This document shows positions 18,711 through 26,933 of a stretch of DNA of 46,215 nucleotides, in pieces. Position 1 is the first letter of the stretch, and every line of letters starts with the position of its first letter. This DNA is from Dechloromonas sp. (GTDB lineage Bacteria; Pseudomonadota; Gammaproteobacteria; Burkholderiales; Rhodocyclaceae), in NCBI GenBank assembly GCA_017302355.1, contig JAFLDQ010000007.1, positions 1 through 46,215 of the forward strand, read 5' to 3'. A program made the translations under genes and the position numbers. The notes under the pieces were generated by a model. The model was not told where the DNA came from. It worked only from the letters and a program-made list of their open reading frames with translations, and did not search any database.

Positions 18711-19502
18711 ATGCCGCTGATCGATCCCGTCCTCCTGGAATCCCTGTCCGACGCGACAACCAGGCATTTCACCATCGTTTCCCTGGATGCCTGCGACTCG
18801 ACCAGCAGCGAATTGCTGCGCCGCGCCGACCGGGGAGCGCCGGCCGGAACGGTGGTCGTCGCCGATCGCCAGAGCGCCGGACGCGGACGCCGGGGGCGCG
18901 CCTGGCTGTCGACGCCCGAGGCCAGCCTGACCTTTTCGCTGCTCTGGCGCTTCAGCGGCCCGCCGGGGCAACTGACCGGCCTGTCGCTGGCCGTCGGCGT
19001 GGCGCTGGCGCGCGGGCTGGAGAACCTCGGCGCCAGCGGTATCCGGCTCAAGTGGCCGAACGACGTGCTGCTCGAACGCGACGGCGATTTCGCCAAGCTG
19101 GCGGGCATCCTCATCGAGCTGGCGAGCGACCGGCGCGGCGCGCAGGCGATCATCGGCGTCGGTCTCAACCTGCTGCCGCCGGCGCTGGATCTGCCGCAAC
19201 CGGCCGCCGGGCTGGCGCAGGCGCTGGTTCATGTGCCCGACCGCCATGCCGTGCTGGCGAGCATCCTGAATGCGCTGGCCGGGGTGCTCGAATCTTTCGC
19301 GGTCGACGGCTTCGCCGGGCTGAAAATGGAATGGCGGCAGCGCCATGCCTGGCAGGGGCGGGCGGTGCAGGTCCTCGGCGACGGCGCCGAGCCGCTCGCC
19401 GGCATCTGTTTTGGCGCCGACGACGATGGCGCGCTGCTGCTGCAAACTGCGAGCGGCGTGCAGCGCATTTCTTCCGGCGACCTCAGCCTGCGCCGCGCAT
19501 GA
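18711..19502 (+). CDS. birA: Biotin-[acetyl-CoA-carboxylase] ligase, catalytic form without DNA-binding domain
   Basis: BirA activates biotin with ATP and attaches it to the carrier protein of acetyl-CoA carboxylase. The 263-aa product has the catalytic core motifs STSSELLRRA, SAGRGRRGRAWLS (biotin/AMP loop), LKWPNDVLL (catalytic Lys) and GVGLNL, then the small C-terminal SH3-like domain. The N-terminal winged helix of E. coli BirA is absent, so this ligase should not be a repressor. An ATG at 18711 directly precedes the conserved start; the longer frame upstream overlaps ntrC. A TAGAAT word overlapping the ntrC stop (about 18698-18703) could act as a -10. Its stop overlaps coaX by four bases (ATGA). 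Confidence 0.9.
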   Translation: MPLIDPVLLESLSDATTRHFTIVSLDACDSTSSELLRRADRGAPAGTVVVADRQSAGRGRRGRAWLSTPEASLTFSLLWRFSGPPGQLTGLSLAVGVALARGLENLGASGIRLKWPNDVLLERDGDFAKLAGILIELASDRRGAQAIIGVGLNLLPPALDLPQPAAGLAQALVHVPDRHAVLASILNALAGVLESFAVDGFAGLKMEWRQRHAWQGRAVQVLGDGAEPLAGICFGADDDGALLLQTASGVQRISSGDLSLRRA

Positions 19503-20245
19503 TCCTGTGCATCGACAGCGGCAACAGCCGCATCAAGTGGGCGCTGCATGCCGACGGCGCGTGGCGGGAGTCGGTTGCGGTCGACCATGCCGAAACGGCC
19601 AAAATCGCCGACCTGCCGCGCCGCCTGCCGATGCCGGCGCGCGTGATGCTGGCGAACGTCGCGGGCGAAGCCGCGGAAGCCGCCATCCGCCAGGCGCTGG
19701 CGCCCTGGCTGCCGGTACTGCGCGCGGTGGAATCGACTGCGGCGGCGGGCGGTGTCGTGAATCTCTATGCCGACCCGGCCCGCCTCGGTGTCGACCGCTG
19801 GTGCGCGCTGATCGGCGCGCGCGGCCTGACGTCGGCGCCCTGCATCGTGGTGATGGCCGGCACGGCGACGACGATCGACACGCTGGACGGCGACGGCCGC
19901 TTTCTCGGCGGCTTCATCCTGCCCGGACTCGACCTGATGCGCCGCTCGCTGGCGCGGGATACGGCGGCGCTGCCGCTGGCCGCCGGAACGTATCGCGTTT
20001 GGCCGCGATGCACCGACGACGCGATCACCGCCGGCGGCATCGAGGCCCAGGCCGGCGCCATCGAACGCGCCGTCGCCCGGCTGGGCAACGGCGCGACCTG
20101 CCTGCTTTCCGGCGGGGCGGCCGCCGTCATCGGCGAGCATCTCGGCATTGCGCACCGGCGCGTCGACAATCTCGTCCTCGAAGGCCTGCTGCGGCTCGCC
20201 GGGGATCTGCCGGCTGCGCATGCCAGCGGCAAAACAAACAGTTGA
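19499..20245 (+). CDS. coaX: Type III pantothenate kinase
   Basis: CoaX phosphorylates pantothenate in the first step of CoA synthesis; the type III enzyme needs a monovalent cation and is not inhibited by CoA. The 248-aa product has the ASKHA phosphate-1 motif IDSGNSRIKWAL, the RLGVDRWCALIGAR block, AGTATTIDTLDGDGRFLGGF (phosphate-2 and substrate Asp) and LLSGGAAAVIG. It starts at ATG 19499 inside the birA stop (ATGA), a common betaproteobacterial birA-coaX coupling. No SPOR-domain gene follows, unlike in many relatives; instead a DUF350 cluster starts 57 bp downstream. Confidence 0.93.
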   Translation: MILCIDSGNSRIKWALHADGAWRESVAVDHAETAKIADLPRRLPMPARVMLANVAGEAAEAAIRQALAPWLPVLRAVESTAAAGGVVNLYADPARLGVDRWCALIGARGLTSAPCIVVMAGTATTIDTLDGDGRFLGGFILPGLDLMRRSLARDTAALPLAAGTYRVWPRCTDDAITAGGIEAQAGAIERAVARLGNGATCLLSGGAAAVIGEHLGIAHRRVDNLVLEGLLRLAGDLPAAHASGKTNS

Positions 20246-20302
20246 AGCCGGCCCGCTTAGCGGCGACAATGGCCGCCAATTCGACTCCTTCACGGAGGCC
20301 TC

Positions 20303-20704
20303 ATGTTCGATACAGTCATCAACAGCCTGCCCGCTTTCGCCAGCTTCTTCGTGACCGCCGTCATTCTGATGCTGGCGTTTCTCGCCATCTACGTACGGAT
20401 CACGCCGTACAGCGAGCTGGAGTTGATCCGCGCCGGCAATGAGGCCGCGGCGATCAGCCTGGGCGGCGCGGTGATCGGTTTCGCGTTGCCGATTGCGGTC
20501 TCCGTCGCCGTCAGCCACAACCTGTACGCGATGATCGGCTGGGGCGTCGTCGCCTCGGTCGTGCAATTGCTCGCCTTCATCGCCGCGCGGCTGGCGCTGC
20601 CGCGGCTCAACGAAAGCATTCCCCAGGGCAAGCTGGCCTCGGGGATATTCCTCGCATCGCTGGCGATCGGCGTCGGCATCCTCAACGCCGGCTGCATCGC
20701 CTGA
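20303..20704 (+). CDS. DUF350 (YjfL-like) membrane protein
   Basis: A 133-aa inner-membrane protein of the DUF350/YjfL family with four predicted helices: about 11-30 (FASFFVTAVILMLAFLAIYV), 48-68 (AAISLGGAVIGFALPIAVSV), 73-95 and 112-132 (SGIFLASLAIGVGILNAGCI). The conserved E-L-I-R-A-G-N block (residues about 39-45) between helices 1 and 2 is family typical. The SD CACGGAGG sits seven bases before the ATG. It is the first gene of a run with the SPFH and DUF4178 genes, 18 bp before the former. DUF350 genes in other proteobacteria sit with PspA-like and SPFH genes, so an envelope-stress role is inferred; biochemistry is unknown. Confidence 0.85.
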   Translation: MFDTVINSLPAFASFFVTAVILMLAFLAIYVRITPYSELELIRAGNEAAAISLGGAVIGFALPIAVSVAVSHNLYAMIGWGVVASVVQLLAFIAARLALPRLNESIPQGKLASGIFLASLAIGVGILNAGCIA

Positions 20705-20722
20705 TCTTCCAAGGAGACAACC

Positions 20723-21760
20723 ATGGCCCTGATGGACTTCATCAAGAAACAATTCATCGACATCCTGCAATGGACGGAGTCCGGCGACGGCACGCTGGCC
20801 TGGCGCTTTCCCATGGCGGAAATGGAAATCCAGAACGGCGCCAGCCTGACCGTGCGCGATTCGCAGCTGGCGCTGTTCGTCAACGAAGGGACGGTGGCCG
20901 ACGTCTTCGCGCCCGGCATGTACAAGCTGACGACGCAGACCCTGCCGGTCCTGACCTACCTGAAGAACTGGGACAAGCTGTTCGAATCGCCGTTCAAGTC
21001 CGACCTCTACTTCTTCTCGACGCGCACCCAGCTCGACCAGAAGTGGGGCACGCCGAACCCGATCACCATCCGCGACAAGGAATTCGGCATCATCCGCATG
21101 CGCGCCTTCGGCATCTATTCCTACCACCTGTCGGACGCCAAGGCCTTCTACCAGAAGATATCCGGCACGCGCGACGCCTACACGCGCGAGGAGCTCGAAG
21201 GCCAGCTGCGCAACACCATGGTTGCCGGGATGACCGACCTCTTCGGCGAATCCGGCGTGCCTTTCATCGACATGGCGGCCAACCAGGACGAGTTCGGCAA
21301 GGCGATGTTTGACAAGATGGCGCCGACTTTCGCCGATTTCGGCCTGACGCTCGATTCGCTCGTGGTGCAGAATGTCTCGCTGCCGGAGGAACTGCAGAAG
21401 ATCCTCGATCAGAAGATTGGCATGAACATGATCGGCGACATGGGCCGCTTCACCCAGTACCAGGTCGCCAATGCCATTCCCGAGGCGGCGAGGAACGAGG
21501 GCGGCATGGCCGGCATGGGCGTCGGTCTCGGCGCCGGCGTCGGTTTCGGGCAGGTCATGGGGCAGGCAATGGCGTCGGCCATGCAGCCGGCGGCGGGTGG
21601 TGCGCCGGCCGCCACGTCAACGCCCGCTGCCGCGGCGCCGGTTTCCGCCGATGAGGTCGTCGCGACGCTGGAAAAACTGCACGGGCTGGTCGAAAAAGGC
21701 ATCCTCAGCCAGGACGAATTCGACGCCAAGAAAGCGGAATTGCTCAAGAAACTGAGTTGA
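20723..21760 (+). CDS. SPFH/band-7 protein of the YdjI (virion core protein-like) group with SHOCT domain
   Basis: A 345-aa soluble SPFH-fold protein without a transmembrane start, belonging to the YdjI group annotated as virion core protein-like. The N-terminal beta-rich region (about 15-190, with LTVRDSQLALFVNEGTVADVFAPG) is followed by the band-7 helical part and QKIGMNMIGDMGRFTQYQVAN, a Gly/Met/Ala-rich linker (about 255-305) and a C-terminal SHOCT helix pair (ADEVVATLEKLHGLVEKGIL). Band-7 proteins oligomerise on membranes. It starts eight bases after an SD AAGGAGA and lies 10 bp before the DUF4178 gene. Phage-shock-like membrane protection together with DUF350 and DUF4178 is the best contextual guess. 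Confidence 0.88.
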   Translation: MALMDFIKKQFIDILQWTESGDGTLAWRFPMAEMEIQNGASLTVRDSQLALFVNEGTVADVFAPGMYKLTTQTLPVLTYLKNWDKLFESPFKSDLYFFSTRTQLDQKWGTPNPITIRDKEFGIIRMRAFGIYSYHLSDAKAFYQKISGTRDAYTREELEGQLRNTMVAGMTDLFGESGVPFIDMAANQDEFGKAMFDKMAPTFADFGLTLDSLVVQNVSLPEELQKILDQKIGMNMIGDMGRFTQYQVANAIPEAARNEGGMAGMGVGLGAGVGFGQVMGQAMASAMQPAAGGAPAATSTPAAAAPVSADEVVATLEKLHGLVEKGILSQDEFDAKKAELLKKLS

Positions 21761-21770
21761 CCGCAACCAC

Positions 21771-23705
21771 GTGGCGCTGACCGCCTCCTGTCCTTCCTGC
21801 GGCGCGCCGGTTGTCTTCAAGTCGGCGTCGTCGATCTTCGCCGTCTGCGAATATTGCCAGAGCACGCTGGTCCGCCATGACACGGCGCTCGAAGACATCG
21901 GCAAGATGGCGGCGCTGGCCGAGGACCGCTCGCCGCTGCAGCTGGGGGCCGAAGGCAGCTACCAGGGCGTGCATTTCGCGCTGATCGGGCGCATCCAGAT
22001 CAAGTACAGCCAGGGCTACTGGAACGAGTGGCACCTGCTGTTCGACGACATGCGCACCGGCTGGCTGTCGGAGGCGAGCGGCGAGTATGTGCTCACCTTC
22101 ATGCAGCAGGTCATGGAACCGCTGCCGAAATTCGAGGAACTGAAGATCGGCCAGCGCTTCGTGCTGGCCAGCCGGCCGTGGACGGTCAGCAACATCGAGA
22201 ACGCCGAATGCGTGGCCGGGCAGGGCGAACTGCCGTTCAAGGTCGGCGCCGGTTACCCGGTTGCCGCGGTCGACCTCAGAAATGGGGCCAATTTCGCGAC
22301 CCTCGATTACTCCGAGACGCCGCCGCTGCTCTTCGTCGGCGAGGCCGTCGCCTTCGCCTCGCTGAAGATGAGCAACCTGCGCGAGGGAATGCCGATCCCG
22401 ACGCACACCGTCGCGGCACAGGTCTTCCGCTGCCCCGGTTGCGGCGCGCCGATGCAGGCGCGTTCCAGGGAAATTCTGGCGGTTGGCTGCGTGAGTTGCG
22501 GGGCGGTGGTCGATACCGCCGACCGCAACCACCAGGTGCTGTCGGCGGCCCTCGGCATGCGTGACGAGCAATACGCGCCGCGAGTTCCGCTCGGCAGCAA
22601 GGGGGTGCTCGAAGGCAAGCCGGTCGAGGTCATCGGCTTTCTCGTCAAGGAGTCGCGGGTCGAGGGCGTCGCCTACCACTGGCGCGAATATCTGCTGGCC
22701 GGAGAAAACGGCGCCTACCGCTGGCTGACCGAATACAACGGCCACTGGAACATCGCCGACCCGCTGTCCAATCGGCCGGCCGGCAGCGGCGCGATGGAAC
22801 TGGCCGACATCAACTTTTCCGGACAGCGTTTCCGGCACTATTCCACCGCGCAGTCCGCCGAGGTGATCCAGGTTGCCGGCGAATTCACCTGGCGTGTGCG
22901 CCGCGGCGAGACCAGCCGCGTGTCCGACTACGTCGCGCCGCCGTTGCTGCTGTCGCGCGAATCGACCGACAACGACCTGAATTGGTCGCTCGGAACGTAT
23001 GTCGCGCCCGAGGTGATCGGCGCCGCCTTCAAGCTGCCGGGACGGATGGTCGCGCCGGTCGGCGTCTTCGCCAACCAGCCCAACCCGTGGGCTGAAACGC
23101 ACCGGCGGGTTTGCAGCCTGTTCTGGAAGATGGCCATCGCGGCGATCGTCCTGCAGAGCTTCTTTGCGTTCATCGGGAGCGGCAAGACGCTGCTGCGCCA
23201 GGCGGTCACCTTCTCGCCGCAAATGGCCGAGGAATCGGTCGTCACCAACGAATTCGAGGTGCGCGACCGACCGCGCAAGCTGACTGTGCGCAATTCGACC
23301 TCGCTCGACAACAACTGGATCGGCCTCGACCTGATGCTGGTCAACAAGGCGACCGGCCAGGCCTGGCCGGCGGCGCGGGAAGTGGCCTACTACCACGGCA
23401 ACGACGGTGGCGAGAGCTGGTCGGAAGGGAACAATTCCGACGAAGTCGTCTTTCTCGACATCCCGCCGGGCACCTACTACCTGACGATCGACCCAGACAT
23501 CGCCCCGGAGAAGCCGGTGCCGGTGCGCGATGTCATCGAAGTGTCGAGCGGCGGGGCGGGCTGGTCGAATTTCGTGATGGTGCTGCTGTTCCTGGTCTTC
23601 TTCCCGGTCTTCACCCGCCTGCGCTTCGCCGCCTTCGAGGCCAGGCGCTGGGCCGAGAGCGATCACGCGCCGGCAAGCAGCGATTCGTCGGACGGGGACG
23701 ACTGA
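21771..23705 (+). CDS. DUF4178 protein with two zinc ribbons and two transmembrane helices
   Basis: A 644-aa protein from a GTG start. A zinc ribbon opens it (CPSC at 7-10, CEYC at 26-29), followed by a DUF4178 module (about 55-190), a second ribbon (CPGCGAPM ... CVSCGAVV, about 220-247) and a second DUF4178 module (about 280-430, WREYLLAGENGAYRWLTEYN). A helix at about 446-466 and another near 600-620 frame an extracytoplasmic beta-rich region (GTYYLTIDPDIAPEKPV). Two tandem DUF4178 units in one chain suggest internal duplication. The stop overlaps the next small gene by one base (TGATG). It probably acts with the SPFH protein at the membrane; no activity is known. Confidence 0.86.
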   Translation: MALTASCPSCGAPVVFKSASSIFAVCEYCQSTLVRHDTALEDIGKMAALAEDRSPLQLGAEGSYQGVHFALIGRIQIKYSQGYWNEWHLLFDDMRTGWLSEASGEYVLTFMQQVMEPLPKFEELKIGQRFVLASRPWTVSNIENAECVAGQGELPFKVGAGYPVAAVDLRNGANFATLDYSETPPLLFVGEAVAFASLKMSNLREGMPIPTHTVAAQVFRCPGCGAPMQARSREILAVGCVSCGAVVDTADRNHQVLSAALGMRDEQYAPRVPLGSKGVLEGKPVEVIGFLVKESRVEGVAYHWREYLLAGENGAYRWLTEYNGHWNIADPLSNRPAGSGAMELADINFSGQRFRHYSTAQSAEVIQVAGEFTWRVRRGETSRVSDYVAPPLLLSRESTDNDLNWSLGTYVAPEVIGAAFKLPGRMVAPVGVFANQPNPWAETHRRVCSLFWKMAIAAIVLQSFFAFIGSGKTLLRQAVTFSPQMAEESVVTNEFEVRDRPRKLTVRNSTSLDNNWIGLDLMLVNKATGQAWPAAREVAYYHGNDGGESWSEGNNSDEVVFLDIPPGTYYLTIDPDIAPEKPVPVRDVIEVSSGGAGWSNFVMVLLFLVFFPVFTRLRFAAFEARRWAESDHAPASSDSSDGDD

Positions 23706-23848
23706 TGTTCAGGAACTTCACCCTCACTGCCGGCATTCTCGCGCTGCTGCTGTTCGGCTACGCCCAGCAGCAGGGCTGGAACCTGTTCGACAACGTCGCC
23801 AATCCCGGCAAGGGCGGCTCCGGCAGCAGTCGCATCTATCACAAGTAG
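23705..23848 (+). CDS. Small membrane protein ending the DUF350/SPFH/DUF4178 operon
   Basis: A 47-aa protein beginning in the stop codon of the DUF4178 gene (TGATG). Residues about 7-20 (LTAGILALLLFGYA) form one helix, followed by a short Gly/Ser-rich tail (GKGGSGSSRIYHK). It is too short for a family call. Start position, overlap and the hydrophobic N-terminus support a real gene coupled to its neighbour. It ends 7 bp before the convergent glycine-rich-domain gene, with no room for a dedicated terminator. Confidence 0.7.
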   Translation: MFRNFTLTAGILALLLFGYAQQQGWNLFDNVANPGKGGSGSSRIYHK

Positions 23849-23855
23849 GCCGGCG

Positions 23856-24503
23856 TCAGTCGCCGCCGCACCCGCCGCCACCGCCGCCGTCGCCGTCGGA
23901 ACCGCCGGAATCGCCCGAACAGCCGCCGCCGCAGCCGATGTCGCTGGCGCAGAAGCCGGTTCCCGCTGCGCCATCGCGGCCGGTGGCCAAGCAATCGAGC
24001 TGGTAGATGAAGCCGCCGGCAATCAGGAGGGCGGCATCCATCGCGAACAGCCGCGGCAGGCGCTGCGGCTTGCGCGGATCAATTCCCTCGCGCGCGCAGG
24101 CCAGCCGCCAGGTGCGCTTGATGCCGTCCGACGCCTGGGTCGGCGAACGCATCGCCTCGGCCGGCGTATGGTGTAGGAAGCGGCCGAAGGCGCCGCGGCA
24201 AAATCGGGCGTATTGCCTGGTGAACAGGATGAACTCGTGCCAGGCGTCGTCGACCACCTGCGACGGCATCGCCACCATGCGCCGGCCGGCCCGGCGACAG
24301 AGTTGAAAATAGTCGCGCAGGCCGGCGAAGACCTCGGCGCGCTGATCCGGAGTTAGCTCGGGGCGGCGCGCCGCGAGGCGCTGGTCGAGAATCCCGGCGA
24401 ACGGATACTGGTCGATGAACGCTGCCCGTCGCCGCGCCGACCACTGCCGCCAGATCAGCCAGACCAGCGCGACCGCCGCCAGCGCGATGACCAGCTTGAT
24501 CAT
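23856..24503 (-). CDS. Glycine-rich domain-containing (GRDP-like) membrane protein
   Basis: A 215-aa protein with an N-terminal membrane anchor (MIKLVIALAAVALVWLIW), a helical domain carrying the GRDP-like signature VDDAWHEFILFTRQYARFC and FGRFLHHTPAEAM, a second hydrophobic segment (MDAALLIAGGFIYQ) and a Gly/Cys-rich C-terminal tail with repeated GGGC/SGDSGG units. The plant GRDP family shares the Trp-His helix; bacterial members are uncharacterised. The start at 24503 overlaps the gabD stop by four bases (ATGA). It faces the DUF4178 operon across 7 bp; relatives with this tail often lie near such SPFH/DUF350 genes, so it may belong to the same envelope system despite its strand. Confidence 0.78.
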   Translation of the reverse strand: MIKLVIALAAVALVWLIWRQWSARRRAAFIDQYPFAGILDQRLAARRPELTPDQRAEVFAGLRDYFQLCRRAGRRMVAMPSQVVDDAWHEFILFTRQYARFCRGAFGRFLHHTPAEAMRSPTQASDGIKRTWRLACAREGIDPRKPQRLPRLFAMDAALLIAGGFIYQLDCLATGRDGAAGTGFCASDIGCGGGCSGDSGGSDGDGGGGGGCGGD

Positions 24504-25954
24504 CCGCCCACGTCGAAGCAGAGATACTTGATCTCGAGATAATCCTCGATCCCGTGCTTCGACCCTTCGCGCCCGATGCCCGACTGCTTGATGCCGCCGA
24601 AGGGCGCCACCTCGTTCGAGATCAGCCCGGTATTGACGCCGACCATGCCATATTCGAGGGCTTCGCCGACGCGCCAGCAGCGGGCGATGTCGCGCGAATA
24701 GAAATAGGCGGCGAGGCCGAACTCGGTGGCGTTGGCGAGCGCGACCGCCTCGGCCTCGGTCGTGAAGCGAAAGAGCGGCGCCACCGGCCCGAAGGTTTCC
24801 TCGCGGGCGACCTGCATCCCGGGCGTTACGTCGGCGAGCACCGTCGGCTGGAAGAAATTGCCGCCGCGCGCATGACGGGCGCCGCCGCACAGCACGCGGG
24901 CGCCCTTGGCCAGCGCGTCGGCGACGTGCGCCTCGACCTTGGCCAGCGCCGCGTCGTCGATTAGCGGTCCCTGCGCCACGCCCTCCTCGACGCCGGCCCC
25001 GACCTTCAGTTCGCCGACGCGCGCCGCCAGCTTGCGGGCGAATTCTTCATAGACCCCGGACTGCACCAGGATGCGGTTGGCGCACACGCAGGTCTGGCCG
25101 GTGTTGCGATATTTGGCGATCAGCGCGCCGTCGACCGCGGCATCGACATCGGCATCGTCGAAGACGATGAAGGGGGCATTGCCGCCGAGTTCCAGCGACA
25201 GCTTCTTGATCGTCGGCGCGCATTGCGCCATCAGCAGCCGGCCGACCTCGGTCGAGCCGGTGAACGACAGCTTGCGCACGACGGGGCTGGCGGTCAGCTC
25301 GCCGCCGATCGCCACCGCGTCGCCGGTCAGCACGTTGAAGACGCCGGCCGGGAAGCCGGCCTCCTCGGCCAGCGCGGCCAGCGCCAGCGCGGTCAGCGGC
25401 GTCTGCTCGGCCGGCTTGACGACGACCGTGCAGCCGGCCGCCAATGCCGGGGCGACCTTGCGCGTGATCATCGCGAGCGGGAAGTTCCATGGCGTGATCG
25501 CCGCGCAGACGCCGATTGCCTGCTTGATGACGACGAGGCGCTTGTCGGCCGCCGTCGCCGGAATCGTCTCGCCATAGGTGCGCTTGCCTTCCTCGGCGAA
25601 CCACTCGACGAACGATGCGCCATAGGCCACTTCGCCCCTGGCTTCGGCCAGCGGCTTGCCGCCCTCGGCGGTGATCAGTCGCGCCAGATCCTCGGCGTTC
25701 CGGTTGATCAGCGCGAACCAGCGTTGCAGTACCTGCGAACGCTGCTTGGCGGTCTGTCCGCGCCACGCGGGCAGCGCTGCATCGGCGGCGGCGATGGCGC
25801 GCTGTGTCTCCGCGGCGCCGCAGTCCGCCACCTCGGCCAGCGGCGAGCCGTCCGCCGGGTCGCGCACCGCGATGCCGGCGCCGCCATCGGCAGCGATCCA
25901 TTTTCCGCCCAAAAAGGCGGTCGACCGCAACAAAGACTGGTTTTGCAGGTGCAT
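24500..25954 (-). CDS. gabD: NAD(P)-dependent succinate-semialdehyde dehydrogenase
   Basis: A 484-aa aldehyde dehydrogenase of the GabD group, oxidising succinate semialdehyde to succinate. Motifs are AITPWNFPLAMITRKVAPAL, FTGSTEVGRLLMAQ, LELGGNAPFIVFDDAD, KYRNTGQTCVCANRILVQ (catalytic Cys in GQTC) and FGGIKQSGIGREGSKHGIED, the last typical of GabD. The N-terminus MHLQNQSLLRSTAFLGGKWI and length agree with the family. It has no GABA transaminase neighbour; instead the GRDP-like gene is coupled downstream by ATGA. Only 32 bp separate its start from the divergent NlpC/P60 gene, so both promoters are compressed there. Confidence 0.9.
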   Translation of the reverse strand: MHLQNQSLLRSTAFLGGKWIAADGGAGIAVRDPADGSPLAEVADCGAAETQRAIAAADAALPAWRGQTAKQRSQVLQRWFALINRNAEDLARLITAEGGKPLAEARGEVAYGASFVEWFAEEGKRTYGETIPATAADKRLVVIKQAIGVCAAITPWNFPLAMITRKVAPALAAGCTVVVKPAEQTPLTALALAALAEEAGFPAGVFNVLTGDAVAIGGELTASPVVRKLSFTGSTEVGRLLMAQCAPTIKKLSLELGGNAPFIVFDDADVDAAVDGALIAKYRNTGQTCVCANRILVQSGVYEEFARKLAARVGELKVGAGVEEGVAQGPLIDDAALAKVEAHVADALAKGARVLCGGARHARGGNFFQPTVLADVTPGMQVAREETFGPVAPLFRFTTEAEAVALANATEFGLAAYFYSRDIARCWRVGEALEYGMVGVNTGLISNEVAPFGGIKQSGIGREGSKHGIEDYLEIKYLCFDVGG

Positions 25955-25986
25955 GGTCTTGAAAAATCCTGTAAAAACGGTAAGTT

Positions 25987-26514
25987 ATGAATCGTTTGCA
26001 GAAAGTGTCTCAAGAGATGCGGCTTTCCGCCCTGTTCGCCTTCACGCTGATCGTGTCATTGCTCACCGCCTGTGGCGGCCCGGCGTCGCGTCCGGTCGCA
26101 TTTGGCCGAACTATAACGCAACCCCTGCCCGTCAGCGAGAAGGGCAACGAGGTCGCCCTCTACGCCATGGGGCTGATCGACACCGGATACCGTTTCGGCG
26201 GCAGGAACCCCGAAGCCGGGCTCGATTGCAGCGGAATGGTCAGCTTCATCTATGGCCAGGCAGCCGGCCTCAAGGTCCAGGGCAGCGCGGCCGACATCGC
26301 CCGCAGCAGCCGGCCGATCGAGCCCGAGTTGCTGCGGCCCGGGGATCTCGTCTTCTTCAACACCCGCAACCAGCCGTTCTCCCATGTCGGCATCTATCTC
26401 GGCGATTCGCGGTTCGTTCATGCACCGGCGACCAGCGGGCGCGTGCGCATCGACCGCCTGAGCGATCGCTACTACGCGCAGCGTTTCGAGGCGGCGCGAA
26501 CCTTCTTCGAGTGA
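25987..26514 (+). CDS. NlpC/P60 cell-wall peptidase lipoprotein
   Basis: A 175-aa outer-envelope lipoprotein with a C-terminal NlpC/P60 domain that cleaves peptidoglycan stem peptides. Signal and lipobox are SLLTACGG (acylated Cys 29). Catalytic Cys is in GLDCSGMVSFIYG (Cys 81), followed by RPGDLVFFNT, the catalytic His in FSHVGIYLGD and the third polar residue in RFVHAPATSG. It resembles E. coli Spr/MepS or NlpC. The ATG at 25987 gives a ten-residue extension; ATG 26017 (MRLSALFAF) is an equally good signal-peptide start. It lies 69 bp before tRNA-Arg. Confidence 0.9.
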   Translation: MNRLQKVSQEMRLSALFAFTLIVSLLTACGGPASRPVAFGRTITQPLPVSEKGNEVALYAMGLIDTGYRFGGRNPEAGLDCSGMVSFIYGQAAGLKVQGSAADIARSSRPIEPELLRPGDLVFFNTRNQPFSHVGIYLGDSRFVHAPATSGRVRIDRLSDRYYAQRFEAARTFFE

Positions 26515-26583
26515 CACCGGCGCCGTAGCCGCTTCGATGGATTGGACGCGGACCGGCGCAGACTGTAAAATCCCCGCTCCCGC

Positions 26584-26660
26584 GCGCCCGTAGCTCAGTT
26601 GGATAGAGTACTGCCCTCCGAAGGCAGGGGTCGGACGTTCGAATCGTCTCGGGCGCGCCA
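26584..26660 (+). tRNA. tRNA-Arg, anticodon CCG
   Basis: A 77-nt cloverleaf with encoded CCA. Acceptor GCGCCCG (26584-26590) pairs with CGGGCGC (26650-26656). The anticodon arm CTGCC/GGCAG encloses CTCCGAA, giving CCG, which reads CGG. The T arm has TTCGAAT. A TGTAAAAT word at about 26564-26571 is a plausible -10. It is directly followed by a strong terminator. Confidence 0.96.
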
Positions 26661-26676
26661 GATACCCACGAAACCG

Positions 26677-26702
26677 GGCACTTCAGTCGAAGTGCCTTTT
26701 TT
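26677..26702 (+). terminator. Rho-independent terminator after tRNA-Arg
   Basis: GGCACTTC (26677-26684) pairs with GAAGTGCC (26689-26696) around AGTC, followed by six T residues. Confidence 0.93.
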
Positions 26703-26837
26703 GTGCAAACGGATCGGCCGGACTGGCATGGCCGTCCCGGCTCGCCGCACGCCGGTTCAGCGGTTCGGAACCTGGCGGGACGCCTCTGGCTGCATCCGGG
26801 GTGGTTTCAAGTCCGAAGTGCAACGAGTTGCTGTAAG

Positions 26838-26881
26838 TTCGCGCGATATTTGGCACTGATTTGCGAAACTATTGGCACAGC
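26838..26881. repeat. 22-bp imperfect direct repeat, possible transposase-binding pair at the phage end
   Basis: Two adjacent 22-bp units (26838-26859 and 26860-26881) agree at 14 positions and share TTGGCAC at the same place, plus GCG near the front; the second contains GCGAAAC. A TG dinucleotide lies six bases outside the first unit. The geometry resembles MuA sites at the end of Mu, which also recur every 22 bp. No gene covers this stretch. Confidence 0.45.
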
Positions 26882-26933
26882 GGACACCACCTTCAGCCGC
26901 GTTATTTTTTCGGCTACCCTACTCGAAACTTGG

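Noticed and set aside
21744..23666. 640-aa minus-strand frame opposite the DUF4178 gene
   Set aside because: Arg/His/Asp-rich low-quality product typical of antisense frames in high-GC DNA; the plus strand has zinc ribbons and normal codon use.
26584..26660. tRNA-Arg as the attachment site of the prophage
   Set aside because: No copy of the tRNA 3' end is seen at the other side and no integrase gene is present; the Mu-like head genes and end repeats point to transposition instead.
26850..26865. Sigma-54-like promoter TTGGCAC ... TTGC near the phage end
   Set aside because: The GG and GC are separated by nine bases, not ten; the 22-bp repeat explains the words better.
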